Source of the DNA: Dehalococcoidia bacterium
GTDB lineage: Bacteria; Chloroflexota; Dehalococcoidia; SHYD01
Length of the DNA: 37,493 nucleotides
Assembly (NCBI GenBank): GCA_009692945.1
Contig: SHYD01000022.1
Coordinates: 1-37,493, forward strand
Direction of reading: 5' to 3'
Part shown: positions 15,658-23,933 of the stretch, one piece after another
Numbering within the stretch: position 1 is the first letter of the stretch
How the letters are laid out: every line of letters begins with the position of its first letter
Notes under the pieces: generated by a model
Database searches by the model: none
What the model was told of the DNA's origin: nothing
The model's input: only the letters and a program-made list of their open reading frames with translations
Position numbers and translations under genes: made by a program

Positions 15658-16941
15658 GTGCCCTCCGATGGCATGATGAGTGTCGAAGAAGCCCAGCAGC
15701 GCATCCTCGCCCTGATCCAACCCCTGGACACCGAATCCACCCCCTTGATTGAGGCCTTGGGGCAAACCCTCAATGGTGAGATCCGGGCGCCGTTCAATGT
15801 TCCACCCATGGCAAACTCCGCCATGGACGGCTACGCCTTACGCCATACCGACATCGCCGGCGCCTCGGCCGGTGCACCCGTCACGCTCCAAATCGTAGGG
15901 CTCGCGGCCGCGGGGCACCCGAGCACAGCCTCCGTGCGGCCCGGAACCGCGGTCCGCATCATGACCGGAGCGCCGGTACCCCCCGGCGCAGACACGGTGG
16001 TACCCTTCGAAGAAACCGACGAGATGGACCAGCGCGCGCGGGGCGTCCGCAGCGTGGACCTCCAACGGATCAGCATCCGGACGGGCACAAGCCTTGGCGC
16101 CTGCGTGAGGCCAGCCGGTGGTGATGCACCTGCGGGAGCGCTCATCATCGCCAGGGGGACCGTCCTTGGCCCAGCCCATATCGGCGTAATTGCCAGCTTG
16201 GGTCTTACAAAAGTTCCCGTAATCCGCCGGGCGGTGGTGGCAATCCTGGCAACGGGCGACGAACTGCGAGAACCGGGCGAGCCCTTGGGTCCCGGCCAAA
16301 TCTACAACAGCAACACCTACACCACGGCCGCCCAGGTGCTTGCCTGCGGCGCCACCCCCAGGCTGCTTCCCATCGCGCGGGATACAATGGAGGACCTGAA
16401 GAGCAAGATCCAGTTGGGTTTGGACGCCGATCTGTTCATCACCTCTGCGGGCGTCTCGACCGGAGAGTATGACCTTGTGAAAGATGTGCTCACCAGCGAA
16501 GGGACAATGGATTTTTGGCGGGTCCGGATGCGGCCCGGCAAACCCCTGGCCTTCGGTCTGTTGCGGCGAGCCGGACGGCCGCTCCCCCACCTCGGCCTGC
16601 CGGGCAACCCGGTCAGTTCGATGATCGCGTTCGATCAATTCGCCCGTCCCGCCATCCTGAAACTCATGGGCCAGGAAGCAGAGCCTCAGCCCACCGTCAA
16701 AGCGACCCTGGATGAGCCGGTGTCGAACGGCGACGGGCGGCGGTTTTTCGCACGGGTGATCGTTACCTTGCAAGACGGGCAATACCATGCGCGGCTGACG
16801 GGCTCCCAGGATTCCAATGTGCTGACATCCATGGCCTCGGCGAACGGTCTGTTGGTACTGCGGGAAGATCGGCAGAGCGTCGGGGCTGGAGAAGCGGTCG
16901 AAGTTCACTTGCTCCAGGGCGGACGGGGTATCCGCGAATGA
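15658..16941 (+). CDS. moeA: Molybdopterin molybdenumtransferase MoeA
   Basis: This 427-residue cytosolic enzyme inserts molybdate into adenylated molybdopterin, the last common step of Mo-cofactor synthesis. Motifs are SVEEAQQRILALI at the start, PPMANSAMDGYALR, the MTGAPVPPGADTVVPFEETD stretch of domain II, VAILATGDEL, TSAGVSTGEYDLVKDVL (the MoeA/MogA molybdopterin-binding loop, with SAG replacing the common SGG), MRPGKPLAFG and GLPGNPVSSM. The C-terminal domain IV is complete. I give the GTG at 15658; the paired ATGs at 15673/15676 directly before SVEEAQQ are a likely alternative start, without a clear ribosome site in either case. The stop overlaps the start of the DUF362 gene (ATGA). No other Mo-cofactor gene is in the window. 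Confidence 0.93.
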   Translation: MPSDGMMSVEEAQQRILALIQPLDTESTPLIEALGQTLNGEIRAPFNVPPMANSAMDGYALRHTDIAGASAGAPVTLQIVGLAAAGHPSTASVRPGTAVRIMTGAPVPPGADTVVPFEETDEMDQRARGVRSVDLQRISIRTGTSLGACVRPAGGDAPAGALIIARGTVLGPAHIGVIASLGLTKVPVIRRAVVAILATGDELREPGEPLGPGQIYNSNTYTTAAQVLACGATPRLLPIARDTMEDLKSKIQLGLDADLFITSAGVSTGEYDLVKDVLTSEGTMDFWRVRMRPGKPLAFGLLRRAGRPLPHLGLPGNPVSSMIAFDQFARPAILKLMGQEAEPQPTVKATLDEPVSNGDGRRFFARVIVTLQDGQYHARLTGSQDSNVLTSMASANGLLVLREDRQSVGAGEAVEVHLLQGGRGIRE

Positions 16942-17684
16942 GGTCGCCGTCGGCTGAATTCACCTACGAACCAGCCTCTGAAGTATCACGGGCGCGCCGG
17001 GTCCTTATCAAACCTTCGGCGCCGTTCCCCCTGCCGTACCCGGTCAGCACCAACAAGGATATCCTGGCGGCCATCATCCGGGGTGTCCGCCGGATCAGCG
17101 AAGCCGATATCATCTTGCTGGAGGGGCCATCGGAAGAGGAGCATACTCGAACCATTTTCCGCGCCCTGGGCTACGATTTCCCCCGGGTGCTGAGCCTTGA
17201 TGTCCGGGACTGCACGTTGGTCGAGGTTGAAAATCCGTTGCCCAAGCCCTACGCGATGGGCAACTTCTGGGTGCCCAACGTGCTGCTCTCCTGCGATTAC
17301 CTGATGTCTGTCACCCCGTGCACCATCCTGTCGGGCCGCGGAGCGTTGTCGGTGCCCAACCTGCTGGGATTGCTGCCTAAGAGCAAATACGGCCAGGAGT
17401 TCAACCGGTCACGGCCCGCCACCGGCCGGATCGATGTGCAAGGAGCGATTGCCGACCTCTATTTCACGGTACCCTTCGACCTCGGGATAGTGGACGCCAA
17501 GGTGAGGTTCGACGCCAACGGCCTTGGGACGGAGGGGACCGAGGATCAGGCTGGGACGGTGTTTTCGGGAGAACCGTATGATGTGGATCTGGAGACCGCC
17601 GAAACCCTCGGCATCGACGCACCCTACCTTCGGCTGATCGCCAACGCCAGGGTGGAACTGGAATCTCCCCCGGACTCACCCTGA
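16938..17684 (+). CDS. DUF362 family protein
   Basis: This 248-residue protein resembles DUF362 proteins. These begin with a stretch of the type VLIKPSAPFPLPYPVSTN (residues about 22-39) followed by ADIILLEGPSEEEHTR, and have a conserved middle with LLSCDYLMSVTPCTI and SVPNLLGLLPKSKYGQEF. Some relatives are joined to iron-sulfur domains, but no CxxCxxC cluster is present here. Function is unknown in the family. The ATG overlaps the moeA stop by four bases, so the protein is made with MoeA and may serve in cofactor or metal handling. That link is inference from position alone. There is no signal peptide or membrane segment. Confidence 0.75.
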   Translation: MRSPSAEFTYEPASEVSRARRVLIKPSAPFPLPYPVSTNKDILAAIIRGVRRISEADIILLEGPSEEEHTRTIFRALGYDFPRVLSLDVRDCTLVEVENPLPKPYAMGNFWVPNVLLSCDYLMSVTPCTILSGRGALSVPNLLGLLPKSKYGQEFNRSRPATGRIDVQGAIADLYFTVPFDLGIVDAKVRFDANGLGTEGTEDQAGTVFSGEPYDVDLETAETLGIDAPYLRLIANARVELESPPDSP

Positions 17685-17723
17685 CATGCGATCAGTCCAT
17701 CGGAACATAGCACGGAGGCAGCA

Positions 17724-18215
17724 ATGGCATTGGATCAACTGACGGGATTTGAAGAGGACGACGGCGCGATATTCTTGACTCGCTACCGGATTGACCCTGA
17801 GCGCTATACCGCCCTGGGACGCTCCTTCACCTTCATGGTGAGAGAGCTTATGTGCAAGGAATCGAGGTCGCAATTGGGAAAGCCGATGGAGATCCGGCAG
17901 CCAGTTCACGACCCGGGTTCCAAGAAGGTGCGATTCGAACTGCGGACGGGCACCTTCGGTGAGGACCCCGTCGCCGTCATTGCAGAATGCTGCGCCAGGA
18001 CCCCCGAGTTCAAGAACCCTGACCTCCCGGTGAAGGAGATCATCAGCCGGATCCTGCTGGCGGCGGGCAACGAACCCCGTTCGGTGATGGAACTGTACGA
18101 GGAGGCGCTCGATTGGGTGGGGCGGGCAGACGGACGGGTCATTAACCCAGCGTCGATCCTGCAACTGCTCGACTCGGACGAATACTACGGGTTTGCTCGG
18201 GCAGCCGCGCGCTGA
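17724..18215 (+). CDS. Hypothetical protein in the moeA-DUF362 operon
   Basis: I do not recognise this 163-residue protein. It is soluble, rich in Glu, Arg and Leu, and has no signal peptide or membrane segment. Possibly relevant features are a lone Cys near residue 44 (RELMCKESRSQLGKP), a CC pair near 90 (AECCARTPEFKNPDLPV), and an alpha-helical C-terminus (MELYEEALDWVGRADG). The ATG has a good ribosome site, GGAGG, about 5 bases upstream. It follows the DUF362 gene with a 39-base gap, and the next gene is on the other strand. It is therefore probably the last gene of the moeA unit. Confidence 0.75.
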   Translation: MALDQLTGFEEDDGAIFLTRYRIDPERYTALGRSFTFMVRELMCKESRSQLGKPMEIRQPVHDPGSKKVRFELRTGTFGEDPVAVIAECCARTPEFKNPDLPVKEIISRILLAAGNEPRSVMELYEEALDWVGRADGRVINPASILQLLDSDEYYGFARAAAR

Positions 18216-18228
18216 TCGAAGCCAGCGC

Positions 18229-19491
18229 TTATTGGGCGGCCAAACTGATGTTGGTCACCACGCTTTCATAGTCCCACCCGCTCGCACCTGCCTGGATCGA
18301 CAGAATGCGTTGCGGGCGGGGGTTGAGCGCCATGAGATTGACCGGCGCCGAATAGTGGATCCAGGCGTTCTGCTCGACACCAATCGCCTGATCGGTCCAA
18401 TTGTTCGCATCATTCTGGTAGTAGAAGCCGTAGAGCGCCGTGCCATCGCCCAGGGCTGTCCGGTAATTCACCCGTACCAGCAGCGGATACTCAGTGCCCA
18501 GGTAACCGCCGCCTGATAGGCTCTGGTTCACCAGACGGAAATCCAGCGAGAGCACAAGCTCCGCATAGTGACCCACATCCCGGCCGACTTCTTGGAACAG
18601 GTAGGTCTCATAGAAGGTTCCCCGGCTCCCGGCCCGGTGGAACCTGGCCTGCACCCGCCCGTCCTCAACCGACAAGCTCAGACTCCCCGGCAGGTCTTGG
18701 CCTTCTCGGAAGCCGGCCGTGCTGCCCGGTTGCCACCCTTCGATTCCGTGGCCAAAGTCACCGTTCCGGATCAACTCCTCGCGTTCGGCTATCGGTCCGG
18801 TGGCGCCGCGCTTGTCAAAATCCATTCTCTGGCCGCTGCGCACATGAAACTCGGCGCCACTGGCGATAACCGACGCTCCACCCACGTCACCCACTCGCAG
18901 CCCCGACTTGCCCCCTTCGGCGGTGAGGGTATAGCCACCCTCCTCAAGCAACGCCCGTGCCTGGCCCAAACGAATGGTGAAAGCACGTTCCCATTCGAAG
19001 GCGGGCGCAACGCCCAGGTGCGCCGTCCCCTGGTTGAGTTGGAGGTCGATGCGCCATTGCGCAGGGGAGAACCGGCCGCTGGCCGAGGTCACCACTTCGA
19101 GCTCCGAACCGGGGAAGACCCGCACGGTGCTGTGATCAAACAGAGTCACGAAAGCCTGCGAGTTCGGGTCGGTGCGAATGCGGTCACCCTCGCGGAGCCG
19201 GGCATCGGCAACAACACTGACCCACTGCTGCAACCGAGCCGAGTAGAGCGATACCGTTCCGTTGATGACCATCAGATCGACGGGCCGGCCCTCCATGGAG
19301 GTGGTCACCCAACGGTGCGCCACGAACGCCGCTCCGGCAGCTGAAAGCAGAAACACCCCAAAAGCTATCCAGAGGACCATCCACACGAGTGCGCCCGTGC
19401 GTGGGGTGCGGGCGCCATGGGACGGCGCCCCACCGCCGGAGGCGAAGTCGGCCTGGTCCTCGGTTAAGGGAGGAAAGGACTGTCGCGTCAC
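18229..19491 (-). CDS. Membrane-anchored FecR-domain protein with a C-terminal carbohydrate-binding-like region
   Basis: From the GTG at 19491 this is a 420-residue protein. After a short cytosolic, proline-rich head it has one hydrophobic helix (about residues 37-59, VWMVLWIAFGVFLLSAAGAAF). A FecR-like domain follows at about 75-140 (INGTVSLYS, VVADARLREGDRIRTDPNSQAFV, HSTVRVFPGSELEVV). The C-terminal half (about 240-420) begins IRNGDFGHGIEGWQPG, as in galactose-binding-like/CBM modules, and the protein therefore probably faces outside the cell. It may sense or hold polysaccharide or surface molecules; no sigma factor gene is next to it. A longer frame reaching 19647 is rejected because it overlaps the better-supported small protein gene at 19505-19651 in another frame. 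Confidence 0.78.
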   Translation of the reverse strand: MTRQSFPPLTEDQADFASGGGAPSHGARTPRTGALVWMVLWIAFGVFLLSAAGAAFVAHRWVTTSMEGRPVDLMVINGTVSLYSARLQQWVSVVADARLREGDRIRTDPNSQAFVTLFDHSTVRVFPGSELEVVTSASGRFSPAQWRIDLQLNQGTAHLGVAPAFEWERAFTIRLGQARALLEEGGYTLTAEGGKSGLRVGDVGGASVIASGAEFHVRSGQRMDFDKRGATGPIAEREELIRNGDFGHGIEGWQPGSTAGFREGQDLPGSLSLSVEDGRVQARFHRAGSRGTFYETYLFQEVGRDVGHYAELVLSLDFRLVNQSLSGGGYLGTEYPLLVRVNYRTALGDGTALYGFYYQNDANNWTDQAIGVEQNAWIHYSAPVNLMALNPRPQRILSIQAGASGWDYESVVTNISLAAQ

Positions 19492-19504
19492 CGCCAGCCT
19501 GCTG

Positions 19505-19651
19505 TCACTGCTCCTCGGATTCGCCTTTGCGCTTGCCCTTTTTGACCACGTCCACCTCAACCGGTTCGGACACCAGCTTCTGGATAGCCTTGGCTTTGGC
19601 GTCCTTCTTCGGCTTCTTCGTCTCACGCTTCTGATTGTTGCGGTCACTCAT
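19505..19651 (-). CDS. Small lysine-rich protein (48 residues)
   Basis: This is a small gene easily missed by size cut-offs. Its 48 codons start with ATG at 19651 behind a near-perfect ribosome site (AAGGAGG, 7 bases away) and end in TGA at 19505. The product is highly charged: 12 lysines, 3 arginines and 8 Glu or Asp before the final Glu-Glu-Gln, with stretches such as KRETKKPKKDAKAKA and VVKKGKRKGESEEQ. It has no hydrophobic segment. It could be a nucleic-acid-binding or other intrinsically disordered protein; function is unknown. It lies 91 bases after tgt and 13 bases before the FecR-like gene's GTG, so it is probably cotranscribed with both. The longer overlapping frame has no ribosome site of its own. 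Confidence 0.68.
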   Translation of the reverse strand: MSDRNNQKRETKKPKKDAKAKAIQKLVSEPVEVDVVKKGKRKGESEEQ

Positions 19652-19742
19652 GGCAAATCCTCCTTACCAAACGGGTTTCCTTCGATTGCACTCTCTTGGC
19701 GCGCGGCATTCGCGGGGTTCCCCAAGCTCGCCGCGGGCATGT

Positions 19743-20918
19743 TCACAGAGCAGGAGTCTTAGCTCGAGCGGCTTTCCATTTGGCCTTCTGCAAGGTTCGC
19801 ACCTCTGGGTCCGTCTCAATATGCCCGGCAGAGAACGTCCGCCGGAACGCATCAAACCGTCCGTCTCGTAGCGCCGACCGGACATCCTCCATCAAGCGGA
19901 AGATGAACCTGAGGTTATGGATGGTGGCCAGTTGGAACGAGAGCAGCTCATTGCTCATGAACAGGTGATGAATATAAGCGGCCGAGAACTCCGCACAGGT
20001 CAGGCAGTCACACCCCGCCTGGATGGGCCCCGCCTGGTCTCGAAACCGGGCGTTCGTGATATTAACCCGCCCCTCCGCCGTCAGCAGCGCCCCGTTACGG
20101 GCGATGCGGGTGGGGAAGGAGCAATCGAACATATCCACGCCACGGGCGACCCCATCCAGCAGGTCGAGGGGCGAGCCGACCCCCATCAGGTACCGGGGCT
20201 TTTCGGGAGGCAGCGCTGCCACGGCGGCCTCGACCATACCCCAAGTCTCGGTTTTGGGCTCGCCGATGCTCAATCCTCCGATGGCGTAGCCGGGAAAGTC
20301 CATCGCCGCCAGCGTCGTTGCAGAGTACCGCCGTTGGTCTCCGTCCAGTCCGCCTTGGACGATCGCGAACAACGCCTGGTCCCGACGGGTATGACTCGCT
20401 AAACATCGGGCCGCCCACCGATGGGTACGTTCGGTGGCGGAAAGCGTTTCCTCGGGCGAACTCGGAAAGCCCGCGGGCTCATCCAAAACCATCGCCACAT
20501 CGGCTCCCAGGGCCTGCTCAATCTCCATCACCCGCTCTGGAGTCAGGTAGTGTTCCGAGCCATCGATGTGCGAGCGAAAGCGCACGCCATCGTCATCGAC
20601 GCTGCGGATATGAGCTAAACTAAACACCTGAAAACCGCCGCTATCCGTGAGCATCGGCCCGTGCCAGCCGGTGAACCGTTGGAGTCCGCCCAGTTCGGCG
20701 ATCCGCTCATGACCGGGACGCAGGTAGAGGTGATAGGCATTGCCGAGGATGATCTTGGCGCCCAGGGTCCGCAGGTCCCAGGGCGCAACCGCCTTCACGG
20801 TGCCCTGGGTCCCCACCGGCATGAACACCGGCGTTTCGACTTCCCCATGCGGGGTGGTCAACAGCCCGGTACGAGCGAGCGTATCCGGACAATGGGTATC
20901 GGAACGGAAGCCAAACAC
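19743..20918 (-). CDS. tgt: Queuine tRNA-ribosyltransferase (tRNA-guanine transglycosylase)
   Basis: This enzyme exchanges guanine 34 for preQ1 in tRNAs with GUN anticodons, the first tRNA-level step of queuosine. From the GTG at 20918 it is 391 residues, the family's usual length. Motifs are FMPVGTQGTVKAV near the start, MLTDSGGFQVFSL with the substrate-base aspartate, GGLSIGEPK, the nucleophile in GVDMFDCSFPTRIARNG, and the zinc site CDCLTCAEFSAAYIHHLF with C-x-C-x2-C and His. A longer open frame to 21053 is rejected, because it would run over the end of aroKB. The stop of aroKB lies 5 bases before this GTG, suggesting coupling. Other queuosine genes are not in the window. Confidence 0.95.
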   Translation of the reverse strand: MFGFRSDTHCPDTLARTGLLTTPHGEVETPVFMPVGTQGTVKAVAPWDLRTLGAKIILGNAYHLYLRPGHERIAELGGLQRFTGWHGPMLTDSGGFQVFSLAHIRSVDDDGVRFRSHIDGSEHYLTPERVMEIEQALGADVAMVLDEPAGFPSSPEETLSATERTHRWAARCLASHTRRDQALFAIVQGGLDGDQRRYSATTLAAMDFPGYAIGGLSIGEPKTETWGMVEAAVAALPPEKPRYLMGVGSPLDLLDGVARGVDMFDCSFPTRIARNGALLTAEGRVNITNARFRDQAGPIQAGCDCLTCAEFSAAYIHHLFMSNELLSFQLATIHNLRFIFRLMEDVRSALRDGRFDAFRRTFSAGHIETDPEVRTLQKAKWKAARAKTPAL

Positions 20919-20923
20919 GCGGC

Positions 20924-22645
20924 TCAGCCCTGCACGACGCTCGCGAGCGCCTCGTTGACCAGATCCGCGGGCACATCGTCCCGCACCACCGCATGCCCCA
21001 GGCCGTTGAGCAACACCCAGCGCTGCCGCCCGTTCTGGACCTTCTTGTCCCACGACATCGCGGCGCGGACGGCTCCCAGGTCGATGCCGTTGCAGGTGGT
21101 GGGCAGGCCAAACGCCTCCAGCACCCTGCGTTGGCGGTCCACTTCTCGCTGGTTCAACAGACCCATCCCCAGACCGATCCGTGCGGCCGCAGTCATCCCG
21201 ACCGCCACCGCCTCGCCATGCAGCAGTTGGCCGTAGCCGGCCGCGTTCTCCAGACCATGCCCGATGGTATGGCCATAGTTGAGGATGGCCCGGATGCCGG
21301 TTTCCCGTTCGTCCTGACTCACCACGCCGGCTTTGATTGCCGCGCTCTCCGCGACGATCCGGGCGGTCGCCCGCCCGTCCAGCGCTTTCAGCCGCTCCAG
21401 GTTGATTTCGATGTCATCGAGCAGCGACTCGTCGGCGATGAGCGCGTGTTTGATCACCTCGGCCCATCCCTCGGTCAACTCTCGCTCGCCCAGCGTCCGC
21501 AGCAGGTCGACATCCATCAGCACCATTTTGGGCTGGTAAAACGACCCCACGAGGTTCTTACCCGCTGCCCGGTTTACCGCAGTCTTGCCGCCGATGCTGG
21601 CGTCGGCCATCGCCAGCAGCGTGGTCGGCACGTGCACCAGGGGCATCCCCCGCAGGTAGGTCGCCGCCACGAAGCCGGCCAGGTCGCCGACGACCCCTCC
21701 ACCCAACGCCACCACGCAGTGGCCGCGCTCCGCTTTCCGGGCCATCAGCCAGTCGTACAGCGCAACCGCCTGGTCGAGGGACTTGCTGGCCTCCCCTGCC
21801 GGCATGATGTATGAGGCGACCGAGAAGTCCCGCTCCTTCAGGATCGTTTCAAGTTGCCCGCCATAATGGGCGTGAACGTTCTCATCGCTCACCACATAGG
21901 CGACGCGCTGCACGCCCAGGTTGGCGAGGCGGGCTGGGAGCGAGTTGATGATCTTGGACCCCACGAACACCGGGTAGCTGCCGCCCGAGGTGCTGACCAC
22001 CGCAGCGGCGCCCACCCCACGGCCACCGAAGCCTCCGGCATGAGGGTTCTCGGCGCCCTCCTCCTCCAGCACCGGGACCGGCAACGGCGGCGTGCTCAAC
22101 CGCCCCCGGAGCTTGCCGTACACCCGCAGCACCTCCTCCACCACCTCATCGGGGCTCAGGGCGTCGGTGGCGATGCACCAGTCCGAGACTGCCGCATAGT
22201 GTTGGGCCCGGTGCTCCTTGAGCGCCTTGATGCGTTCCAGGGCATCGTCTGCCTGCATGATGGGCCGGATGACTGGGTTGTCGCTCTCGGCCTGGTCCCG
22301 CAACAGCCGTTGGTAGATGGTGCTGGGGCGGGCATCCAGCCAGAACACCACCCCGCTCGACCCCAGCATCGCCCGGTTCCCCCCGTCCAGCACCACACCG
22401 CCCCCGGTCGCGATCACGGCGCGTCCCCGGCCGCAGGCAAGCCCGAGGCTCTGACGTTCCAGCGCCCGGAACCGGTCCTCGCCCCATTCGGAAAAGATAT
22501 CGGGGATCGACAGCCCTCCCGCCAGGTTGACCGCTTGGTCGTCGGTATCCACGAAGGGCCAACCGATCCTTTTTGCGATCTCCCGGCCCACTAACGACTT
22601 CCCCGTATAGGAGAGCCCCACCAAGATGAGCGCTTGTTTCTGCAT
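20924..22645 (-). CDS. aroKB: Fused shikimate kinase / 3-dehydroquinate synthase
   Basis: A single 573-residue protein joins two shikimate pathway enzymes. Residues about 1-170 are shikimate kinase: Walker A GLSYTGKS (10-17), the substrate aspartates in FVDTDD (33, 35), an arginine near 60, the GGG at 81-83, and the lid region with RDQAESDNPVIRPIM. After a linker of about 35-40 residues, residues about 215-573 are 3-dehydroquinate synthase. That part has NAD-binding GGGVVGDLAGFVAATYLRG, PTTLLAMADASIGGKTAVN, and zinc-site residues in EGWAEVIKHALI, LNYGHTIGHGLE and LLHGEAVAVGM. The cytosolic protein would do steps 2 and 5 of the pathway. The ATG has GGAG about 13 bases upstream, and aroC ends only 8 bases before it. 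Confidence 0.96.
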   Translation of the reverse strand: MQKQALILVGLSYTGKSLVGREIAKRIGWPFVDTDDQAVNLAGGLSIPDIFSEWGEDRFRALERQSLGLACGRGRAVIATGGGVVLDGGNRAMLGSSGVVFWLDARPSTIYQRLLRDQAESDNPVIRPIMQADDALERIKALKEHRAQHYAAVSDWCIATDALSPDEVVEEVLRVYGKLRGRLSTPPLPVPVLEEEGAENPHAGGFGGRGVGAAAVVSTSGGSYPVFVGSKIINSLPARLANLGVQRVAYVVSDENVHAHYGGQLETILKERDFSVASYIMPAGEASKSLDQAVALYDWLMARKAERGHCVVALGGGVVGDLAGFVAATYLRGMPLVHVPTTLLAMADASIGGKTAVNRAAGKNLVGSFYQPKMVLMDVDLLRTLGERELTEGWAEVIKHALIADESLLDDIEINLERLKALDGRATARIVAESAAIKAGVVSQDERETGIRAILNYGHTIGHGLENAAGYGQLLHGEAVAVGMTAAARIGLGMGLLNQREVDRQRRVLEAFGLPTTCNGIDLGAVRAAMSWDKKVQNGRQRWVLLNGLGHAVVRDDVPADLVNEALASVVQG

Positions 22646-22653
22646 GGCCCGGC

Positions 22654-23850
22654 CTACTCCACGCCTCGGGGACCCAGGGTCGCCAGGTAACCCTGGTAGT
22701 TGCGGAAGGTCTCCGTCAGATGGTCGCCGCCGAACTTCTCCAGCATCGCCTCGGCCAGGCAGATGGCCACCATGCTCTCGCCCACCACCCCCGCGGCGGG
22801 AACCACGCAGACGTCACTCCGCTCGTAGTGAGCCTGCACCGGCGCCCCGGAAACCAGGTCAACCGTCGGCAGCGGGTTGGCCAGCGTGGCAATCGGCTTG
22901 ATAACGAATTGGGTGATGATGGGTTCCCCGGTGGTCATCCCGCCTTCGAACCCGCCTGAGTTATTGGTGCGGCGCTGCCACGGACGGACCCCCCCCGCGG
23001 CGGTTCCCTCATCGCCCCACTCCTCAGCCGGCCTGATGACGTCGTGGACTCTGGAACCAGCGAGGTCGGCAACCGTTGCCCCTGCGCCGAAGCTCACCGC
23101 CTTGACGGCGTTGATGCTCATCAGCGCCTGGGCGATCCGGGCGTTCAGCTTGCGGTCCCACTGGATGTGGCTCCCCAGCCCCATCGGCGCCCCGGTCGCG
23201 AACACCTCCAGGGTGCCGCCCAGCGTATCCCCGGCCGCCTTCGCCCTATCGATGGCAGCGATCATCACCGCTGCGGCGGCCTCGTCGGCGCACCGCACCG
23301 GACTGGCCTCCACCGCGGCCCAGTCGACCGGATGGGGAACTGCGGCATGGACCCCGCCTAGGGACAACACGTGGCTGTGGATCTCGATGCCGAACTCCTC
23401 CAGGAAGCGCCGGCACACTGCGCCCACCGCCACTCTTGCGGCGGTCTCGCGGGCGCTGGACCGTTCCAGGATGTTGCGGGCGTCCCACTGAAAATATTTC
23501 ATGGCGCCGGTGGTATCGGCATGGCCGGGACGCAGCCGGGTGATGGTGTTCAACTGGCGTTCAATCGGAGCGACGCTCATCACCTCCTGCCAGTTCTCCC
23601 AGTCCTTGTTCTCGATGAGCATCGCGATGGGACTGCCCAGGGTGAGCCCATGGCGCACGCCCGAACGGAACCGGGCCCAATCGGTCTCGATCTGCTGGCG
23701 GCGGCCCCGTCCATAGCCGGCCTGACGCCGGGCCAAGTCGCCCCGGATGTACTCCTCACTGATGGGCACACCGGCAGGCAGACCTTCGAGCACCGCCGTG
23801 AGGCCGGGTCCATGGGATTCGCCGGTGGTGAGCCAGCGGAAGTGGGTCAT
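22654..23850 (-). CDS. aroC: Chorismate synthase
   Basis: This 398-residue cytosolic enzyme converts 5-enolpyruvylshikimate-3-phosphate to chorismate with reduced FMN. Family motifs are TTGESHGPGLTAVLEGLPAG at the N-terminus, RRQAGYGRGRRQQIETD, VRHGLTLGSPIAM, TRLRPGHADTTGAMKY, RSSARETAARVAVG and, near the C-terminus, NNSGGFEGGMTTGEPI. Length is in the usual range. The ATG at 23850 is preceded by GAGGA at about 5 bases. It sits between aroE (83-base gap) and the aroKB fusion (8 bases), so three proteins supplying four shikimate pathway activities are made together. Confidence 0.97.
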   Translation of the reverse strand: MTHFRWLTTGESHGPGLTAVLEGLPAGVPISEEYIRGDLARRQAGYGRGRRQQIETDWARFRSGVRHGLTLGSPIAMLIENKDWENWQEVMSVAPIERQLNTITRLRPGHADTTGAMKYFQWDARNILERSSARETAARVAVGAVCRRFLEEFGIEIHSHVLSLGGVHAAVPHPVDWAAVEASPVRCADEAAAAVMIAAIDRAKAAGDTLGGTLEVFATGAPMGLGSHIQWDRKLNARIAQALMSINAVKAVSFGAGATVADLAGSRVHDVIRPAEEWGDEGTAAGGVRPWQRRTNNSGGFEGGMTTGEPIITQFVIKPIATLANPLPTVDLVSGAPVQAHYERSDVCVVPAAGVVGESMVAICLAEAMLEKFGGDHLTETFRNYQGYLATLGPRGVE

Positions 23851-23933
23851 TGAGGTTCCTCACACGTAATCGCCGCGTCAACAGGAACCGGCCGTCGCAT
23901 CGCCCAGTCACATCGCCCGATGGATGAGGGTCG

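Noticed and set aside
18229-19647. Extended start of the FecR-like protein at 19647
   Set aside because: The extra 52 residues are an Arg/Ser-rich frame shadow of the small lysine-rich gene, which has AAGGAGG in front of its own ATG.
20918-21053. N-terminal extension of Tgt
   Set aside because: It would overlap the coding end of aroKB and gives a Gly/Arg-rich stretch not found in the family.
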